A stretch of 64,000 bases of DNA, taken from assembly GCA_000648925.1 (NCBI GenBank), contig JFHF01000034.1, positions 1 through 64,000 of the forward strand, read 5' to 3'. The position numbers were made by a program, and so were the translations under genes. Source of the stretch: Caballeronia jiangsuensis (GTDB taxonomy: Bacteria; Pseudomonadota; Gammaproteobacteria; Burkholderiales; Burkholderiaceae). Shown piece after piece: positions 59,232 through 64,000 of this stretch. The notes below the pieces were generated by a model that searched no databases, was not told the DNA's origin, and saw nothing but the letters and a program-made list of their open reading frames with translations. The stretch's first letter is position 1. Every line of letters begins with the position of its first letter.

Positions 59232-60257
59232 TCAACGAACTGCAACTAAGGGATCGTCACACGTCCAAGCATTCGAGAACGCGCTGATCTTTCCATAGGT
59301 GTTATCGTGCGCATCGTTTTCGACCCCCATCAAGAGCGCTAGTATGTGAGCGTGAAGACGATCTGTAACAACATACGAAGCCTTTGCGAACAAGCAAACT
59401 GCTCGGACGAAATGCACTAGCGAACGTAGCTCCCACTCAGAATCGATCAGCTCTCGAAGCCCGAACTCATCTATAACACTCAAAGCGTCTACTTCCTTCA
59501 ACACCCAGTCAAGACTATCTTCAGCAATCCAATCGACTAGCAGCGCGTTTTCCGGCCTATCCAGGTTCGACAGATGCGATTCTCTATCCTGCCGTAGGAG
59601 ATAAAGAGGTTGCCTTTTGCTCTCGGCGAAGCGATGCGCAAAACGGGGGATTAGCGATTGCAACGCAAATGCTGAGTCGATCGCCAAATGGACATTCCGT
59701 CCGGCCACCATCGAGGCAGCGCTCGCATAACTCGTCAGGTCTCTCGTAAAGATAGTGAGATTTGGGTGACCCGCCAACGCGCGACTCGAAGCATGCATCT
59801 GACGATCATCCTGATAATAAATCGTCTGAGGCAGAAATATAATTTCCCGCTCTGGAAAACGGCGAACTATATTCTCTCTGAATTTCTGGTGATGTATGTA
59901 CAGGTCACCGAAATTGCCTCCCCCATGACACAGTATCACAGTGTCTTCTAACTCGGCGATGCGCTCAAAATCAGTTTCGACGTAATCCGCCTGATAAACG
60001 ATCTCGACGTTCAGAAACTTCTTGAGAATGACCTTCTGTCCGAGCCAGATAAGATGATCACCTACATTTGGGTGATTCGGCCAGTCAAGCAATACGCACC
60101 GTCTTCCGCCAATTTTATGCTCGAGCAACGATGTCAAATCAGAAATCGCACGAACCGCGCCGATAGCATCCGCGCTTTTCAAGGGCCACAGGGAGCCGAT
60201 GTCTGAACCGCGCTCGAAGGGGCTGAGGGCAAATTCTTTTTCGCTAATTTGCGACAT
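59232..60257 (-). CDS. Polysaccharide pyruvyl transferase family protein
   Basis: A 341-residue enzyme of the pyruvyltransferase family, which adds ketal-linked pyruvate to surface sugars. Family blocks are visible: LLDWPNHPNVGDHLIWLGQKV (about 55-75), ILCHGGGNFGDLY (about 107-119), REIIFLPQTIYY (about 136-147) and a C-terminal VTDRLHAHILALLMG (about 298-312) like the nucleotide-sugar or PEP-binding part. It is the last gene of the minus-strand glycosylation operon, 7 bases after the coiled-coil gene. The acceptor polymer is unknown. Confidence 0.88.
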   Translation of the reverse strand: MSQISEKEFALSPFERGSDIGSLWPLKSADAIGAVRAISDLTSLLEHKIGGRRCVLLDWPNHPNVGDHLIWLGQKVILKKFLNVEIVYQADYVETDFERIAELEDTVILCHGGGNFGDLYIHHQKFRENIVRRFPEREIIFLPQTIYYQDDRQMHASSRALAGHPNLTIFTRDLTSYASAASMVAGRNVHLAIDSAFALQSLIPRFAHRFAESKRQPLYLLRQDRESHLSNLDRPENALLVDWIAEDSLDWVLKEVDALSVIDEFGLRELIDSEWELRSLVHFVRAVCLFAKASYVVTDRLHAHILALLMGVENDAHDNTYGKISAFSNAWTCDDPLVAVR

Positions 60258-60264
60258 GGTCTAC

Positions 60265-61020
60265 CTATGTGCGGTTTCGAAGTTGCGCGATTCTCTTCTT
60301 GAATCGGCGCCCGATAGCTCTGAAAAACAGAGTGGTACTGGACAAAATGGCGACTCGAATCTCTAACGGATCCATACGTGCTTCAATCGTCGAGAGCCTT
60401 CGATGAGTCATCTCTTCCAGCGCAGCCAGACGCTGCTCATAAGACACTCGCGAGGCTTCCAATCCATGTTGAAGCTCTGAAATCTTGGATCCCATTCCCT
60501 GCCTCAGATCCGATTCAATCCCATCGAGGCGATGCTGAAATTTCGCGAGCGAGTTCAAGATCTCGTAAAGATCGTCCATCTGCTGCGATGCAACGGCTGT
60601 CTCTTTTGAGATCCTGTCGATAGATCGTTGGTTCTCAACACTGGCATCGCGCAGAGCACTGAGGTCGTCCGTAACAACCTTCAAGAACTGGTCTTCTGCG
60701 CTCTTAAGCAGTTCTCTGAGCCTCGCCTCCTGACCCTCAAACCCCTCCTCGATTCTCGCTCCGTGATTCGCGAAACGCTCATCGAGGCCGACGCCTTGGC
60801 GTTTAACTTCCTTCAAGGTCGCAGTCGCTAACCGCTCAGCGGTAGCAATGCGAGTAAAAACGTATTCCTGAAACTTGAAGTCAGGACGAATACCTACCTC
60901 GGGTGTCGATACCCGAGTTGCTACATCACCTGATGCGTTCATTTGTGAACCGTGGCTCGTCTTCTCCGCCGTCAATTCGAGAATGGCTTCCGACTGCGCG
61001 GAGTGTTGTTCGTATGGCAT
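60265..61020 (-). CDS. Coiled-coil protein of a glycosylation operon
   Basis: A 251-residue hydrophilic protein. Heptad-like stretches run from about residue 60 to 215 (for example EEGFEGQEARLRELLKSAEDQFLKVVTDDLSALRDAS and LAKFQHRLDGIESDLRQGM), then a basic C terminus IGRRFKKRIAQLRNRT that could touch membrane phospholipids. No signal peptide and no transmembrane helix. Cytoplasmic coiled coils in O-antigen systems can act as length rulers or scaffolds, as in WbdD, but this protein has no catalytic domain. Function unknown. Confidence 0.75.
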   Translation of the reverse strand: MPYEQHSAQSEAILELTAEKTSHGSQMNASGDVATRVSTPEVGIRPDFKFQEYVFTRIATAERLATATLKEVKRQGVGLDERFANHGARIEEGFEGQEARLRELLKSAEDQFLKVVTDDLSALRDASVENQRSIDRISKETAVASQQMDDLYEILNSLAKFQHRLDGIESDLRQGMGSKISELQHGLEASRVSYEQRLAALEEMTHRRLSTIEARMDPLEIRVAILSSTTLFFRAIGRRFKKRIAQLRNRT

Positions 61021-61056
61021 TAGATAGATCTCAGATCTTCGCTTCGTCGGTGCGTG

Positions 61057-62538
61057 TCAGGCTTCGACAGGAGGGACGTTCTCGGCCGAGGCGAGTTCGG
61101 GACTTGTCACCGCGCCTTTGCCAACAACGTGCAATTCCGCACGGTCGGCCCTGTGCAACCACCCCAGTGAATTAACCCAAAGGTCGATTGCCACTGAATA
61201 AGTTCCGATTGGCAGATCCACCATCGCACTGACGTACTGGTAACTTTCGCGACCCAGATCGTTGACAAGCGGAGTCACATGGTCCTCTGAAAACGGCACG
61301 GTCTCGCCTGTTTCAGAGCGGATGCGCATACCAACTGCGATTCGATGCTGACCGTTCACACTTCCGATCGACTGCCCTTCATTGTGCACAGTCAGCTGAT
61401 ACTTGATTGGTTGCCCAACGACGAGTGTCTGGGATTTGAATTCATCGAGCAAGCGCACCGAGAGCTTCCGCACGTCTACCAGATCTTCGAGCGCGAATTC
61501 GGTCACCACATGCCCCGAGGAAGCGACCTTCTCCTCATTCTCGATCATTCGGACAGAGCCAGAGTTAGACACGAATGCCCGCACGTTGTACTGCGGACCC
61601 AGGCGCTTGGGAAACGAAATGCTTCCGTCCGACGCGACGTTGGCGCCAAGGAACGCTCTGGGCGCCACGTACGTATTCGAACGGTTCAGAAAATCATCAA
61701 GGGACTTCGCTTCCGGATACACCTGGACACCGGTCTCGAACTTCTGCAGGCCCCAAGGATGGTTCTGATACTGAGTGAAGCCCCACTTTTCGCCAAATCG
61801 CGCCCAACCCTCCTGACGCTCGCGCTTGTCGAAATAGTTAAAGTCGCGCGGATGGTGATGGAACGCTACGAAGTCGCTGCAATACGCAACCTTGATGTCA
61901 GTATTGGTCTTGATGTTGAGGTAGAAGTCTTCGTGCTCGCCGTTGCACGTATACCGCTCGTCCCACTTAGCCCCGCGTTGAAAAATCTCCGTGCGCATCA
62001 ACGCCCAGTTCATTACGGCGTCACACGTGAAGTAGGATCTTCCCCGAACTTTCTTCTCGATCGGGAAAAACATGTCCATTGGCAAGGCCACGAAGAGCTC
62101 TTTATCTCTGTCGGCGAAGAACATGCGTTCCCATCGGCGCACATGCCCCTTCTTAAAGTCGATGTCGCCGTAAATGTCATAGAGCAAGCCACCGATAATA
62201 TCTACGCCGCGGTCCTGATCTAATATCGACAAGGGAATCGAGATATCCGTTTCGGGCGAAATGATGAAATCGTCATCCGCCAACAGTACAAACTCCGTGT
62301 CGACTTGAGCGACTGCAGCATTGCGGGCGCGAGATACGCCCGCATCGTGCGGCAAGAAGACTGCCTTAACCTTGTTCTTCTCGTAGAAGCTGCTTAACGT
62401 ACGTTCGGGCAATCCCTGGTCCCCGACCACGATCTTCATGCGGGGATACTTTTGGCGCACGCTACGCACCAATCGTTGAACACAGTGAGGCCGTGCGATC
62501 GTCGCAAAGACCAGTGTCACTCGCGCTTCATCCATCAC
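61057..62538 (-). CDS. Family 2 glycosyltransferase with C-terminal Wzt-like domain
   Basis: A 493-residue protein. The GT-A domain covers about 1-260: VTLVFATIARPHCVQRLVRSV, the DDD metal-binding triad in FVLLADDDFIISP (about 85-97) and the catalytic-site-like GEHEDFYLNI (about 202-211). From about residue 345 a beta-rich region includes VVGQPIKYQLTVHNEG and DLPIGTYSVAIDLWVNSLGW, resembling the carbohydrate-binding domain of O-antigen transporter subunit Wzt. The donor sugar is unknown. It is separated from the upstream glycosyltransferase gene by one base, so they are coupled. Confidence 0.8.
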   Translation of the reverse strand: MMDEARVTLVFATIARPHCVQRLVRSVRQKYPRMKIVVGDQGLPERTLSSFYEKNKVKAVFLPHDAGVSRARNAAVAQVDTEFVLLADDDFIISPETDISIPLSILDQDRGVDIIGGLLYDIYGDIDFKKGHVRRWERMFFADRDKELFVALPMDMFFPIEKKVRGRSYFTCDAVMNWALMRTEIFQRGAKWDERYTCNGEHEDFYLNIKTNTDIKVAYCSDFVAFHHHPRDFNYFDKRERQEGWARFGEKWGFTQYQNHPWGLQKFETGVQVYPEAKSLDDFLNRSNTYVAPRAFLGANVASDGSISFPKRLGPQYNVRAFVSNSGSVRMIENEEKVASSGHVVTEFALEDLVDVRKLSVRLLDEFKSQTLVVGQPIKYQLTVHNEGQSIGSVNGQHRIAVGMRIRSETGETVPFSEDHVTPLVNDLGRESYQYVSAMVDLPIGTYSVAIDLWVNSLGWLHRADRAELHVVGKGAVTSPELASAENVPPVEA

Positions 62539-62539
62539 G

Positions 62540-63472
62540 TCACCGCCCGATGATCATATTTCGAATACCGAGCATATATCCGATATTCGTTATCAGCCCG
62601 CATCCTTCCTCAACCGAAGCTGAAGAATTCGATGCATCCAAGATCGACCACCAATCCTCGGCGGTGGCTGGCAGTTGAACGTTTTGCCAGTATTCGGCCT
62701 TCCGGCCTTCATCGAGGTCGTATTTCGCGCAGACGGACGCGGTGACCCCCTGCCAAAACGAACGACGCATCAACCAGGTCTTCGTGACACGATCGGCGGG
62801 AATGAAATGCTTGACCAGAATTTCAGGGTCAAAAAACGACCGATAGCCGTCTGCGAAAATCTGATCGTTTACGTAATTCTCGCCGGACAGAAGGAGGTCT
62901 CCCTTTCGGCCGAGTGCCTCAGGGAATCCGCCGTATCGCTTGATGATCTCGGTTCGATAGCAGCAATTCACTTCACATACCCACTCATGGCCACGAAGTG
63001 GTCTAGCAATAGTGTCCCAACCAAGACGTGCGGACATTGGCCGCAGCAGATTGTCGGTGAGCCAGTCGGGACGTTGTGTCTCCCAATCCGGCTCGATCTC
63101 GCCCGCGAGCAACACGATGTCTTCCGGAAGGGTCTCGAACCGCGCCAGCATGCGCTCGACCCAATCACGAGCAGGAATGGCATCGTCGTCGGTAAAGGCC
63201 GCAAGCGGAGCCGTCGTTCGTTCCAAGCCTGCGTTGCGGGCTCGAGCTAGTCCGAGCTTCGCTTCCATGTGATAACGGAAGTTGCTGTTTTCGCTCAAAT
63301 ACTTCGTTGCAACGTTTGGAGTCGCGTCGCTACTGGCGTTATCGACGATCAAAACGTCGAAGTGTTCCGCTGGGCAACTTTGATTGGCTAGGCTGGTTAA
63401 GCACTTCTCCAGAAACGCATGTCGATTGTGTGTGCACAAGATTACGGTGAGCTTCGGCTGCATGTTTCCCAT
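62540..63472 (-). CDS. Family 2 glycosyltransferase
   Basis: A 310-residue GT-A enzyme. It opens LTVILCTHNRHAFLEKCLTSL, has the nucleotide-sugar site VLIVDNASSDAT (about 41-52) and the DxD-type FTDDDAIPARDWVERML (about 95-111). A membrane anchor is absent, so it is probably cytosolic or peripheral. It is the first gene of the minus-strand glycosylation operon; the 336 bases upstream (63473-63808) hold its leader and no gene or clear promoter that I can name. Sugar specificity unknown. Confidence 0.88.
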   Translation of the reverse strand: MGNMQPKLTVILCTHNRHAFLEKCLTSLANQSCPAEHFDVLIVDNASSDATPNVATKYLSENSNFRYHMEAKLGLARARNAGLERTTAPLAAFTDDDAIPARDWVERMLARFETLPEDIVLLAGEIEPDWETQRPDWLTDNLLRPMSARLGWDTIARPLRGHEWVCEVNCCYRTEIIKRYGGFPEALGRKGDLLLSGENYVNDQIFADGYRSFFDPEILVKHFIPADRVTKTWLMRRSFWQGVTASVCAKYDLDEGRKAEYWQNVQLPATAEDWWSILDASNSSASVEEGCGLITNIGYMLGIRNMIIGR

Positions 63473-63808
63473 TCGTTCCTCGAAAAACGCTCCCTGTGCG
63501 CTGACGCCAAAGGAGGTAAAATTTTCGTATTTTGACCGGGGATGTTACCGACGTTTACGTGCGAAGGCAATTGTAGGAGGCAATCGTTTGCTCCGCAAAA
63601 GTCTCGCAGGCCGATCCGAACGTGCAAAACGTCTCTTTTTTGCGACGGCTGCGACACCTATGGCATCGAATTCGGTCATGTTTCCCGCTTGAAATCCTGA
63701 CGGCTTGTCGACGCGGTAAATACAACGGATGACGAACTTAGATCACACGAAAACGGATTACGGTTGTATTCTCTGCTCAGAACGATTTGTTACAGAACGG
63801 ATTACGAA

Positions 63809-64000
63809 ATGAAAAACGATTTTGTTCAACAAGTAGAAATTGCTGACTTCGAGGACTTGCAACGAGATGCAGCACGTTATCGCTGGTTGAGGGATCAGCC
63901 AGAAGCGACATGGCAACGCATCGGGTTCAACCCTTGGAAAGACACGCCGGCAGCTGCCGGATTGCGGGACAAGACGATCGACGCAGAAATGAATCGTTGA
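63809..64000 (+). CDS. Small protein with phage-like ARYRWLR motif
   Basis: A 63-residue acidic protein starting MKNDFVQQVEIADFEDLQ, with DAARYRWLRDQ near residues 20-30. Short proteins with a DAxRYRWLR helix are common in phages and mobile islands, with unknown function. It ends exactly at the window end with TGA. ATG 63809 gives the natural start; the ribosome site is weak. Confidence 0.6.
   Translation: MKNDFVQQVEIADFEDLQRDAARYRWLRDQPEATWQRIGFNPWKDTPAAAGLRDKTIDAEMNR

Noticed and set aside
1..64000. CRISPR array, tRNA, rRNA or transposase
   Set aside because: No regular spaced repeats, no cloverleaf-like sequence and no transposase motif was noticed on either strand; a dedicated tRNA scan could not be run.

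Overview
The window looks like a high-GC Burkholderiaceae chromosome or megaplasmid, most like Caballeronia or Paraburkholderia. The reasons are codon use, the gene families present, and a long extragenic repeat whose ends carry a CTTTCTTTGC...GCAAAGAAAG hairpin, which I associate with that group. No rRNA, tRNA, CRISPR array or transposase was found.

Layout. (1) 1-513 and 28114-28640 are two copies of the long extragenic repeat in opposite orientation; they bracket 27.6 kb. (2) 574-10161 is an ectoine uptake and breakdown locus: an AsnC/Lrp regulator, eutE (doeB), eutD (doeA), eutC, eutB and the MocR-type regulator enuR on the minus strand, then ehuB-ehuC-ehuD-ehuA on the plus strand. Imported ectoine is hydrolysed by EutD to N-acetyl-diaminobutyrate and deacetylated by EutE. 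EutA and the later steps (diaminobutyrate transaminase, aspartate-semialdehyde dehydrogenase) are not here. A TTGTCCTA-type motif sits upstream of both eutB and ehuB and is the candidate EnuR operator. (3) 10238-25397 holds mixed metabolic and housekeeping genes: a Rieske-FAD reductase, small proteins, a sorbosone-dehydrogenase-like enzyme, a hybrid histidine kinase, nadE, an ammonium transporter with a sigma-54 promoter, an enoyl-CoA hydratase, a phosphoribosyltransferase, an MdeB/AceE-like dehydrogenase E1 with a divergent Lrp regulator, an MscS channel and an FmdB zinc ribbon. (4) 25410-27994 holds a LysR regulator, an ICMT-like methyltransferase and an orphan ParA next to repeat copy 2.

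(5) 29274-37221 is a sugar-acid locus: an ABC importer (binding protein, two permeases, MalK-like ATPase) and a GntR/FCD regulator on the minus strand, divergent from an L-fuconate-dehydratase-like enolase and an Ap4A-phosphorylase-like gene. (6) 37276-40470 holds an HtrA-like protease and several small proteins. (7) 40565-46888 is a chaperone-usher fimbrial operon on the minus strand (pilin, chaperone, usher, two adhesin-like subunits). The pilin frame lacks its expected stop codon and runs through a terminator hairpin into the chaperone. (8) 47392-53870 holds a DMT exporter, an XRE regulator, a phasin, a DOPA-dioxygenase-like protein, a three-gene unit (lipoprotein, VAO-type flavoprotein, Tat-signal protein) and a MocR regulator.

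(9) 53913-58177 includes a nuclease-helicase fusion whose start codon lies inside a consensus LexA box, a hemerythrin, a 2OG-Fe(II) oxygenase, and a small coiled protein that also has a LexA box just upstream. (10) 58334-63472 is a visibly more AT-rich polysaccharide or glycosylation block: a methyltransferase facing two glycosyltransferases, a coiled-coil protein and a pyruvyltransferase. A small phage-like protein closes the window.

All calls come from reading sequence and recalled family motifs. No database search was run, so family-level calls are firm where motifs are named and substrate-level calls are inference.
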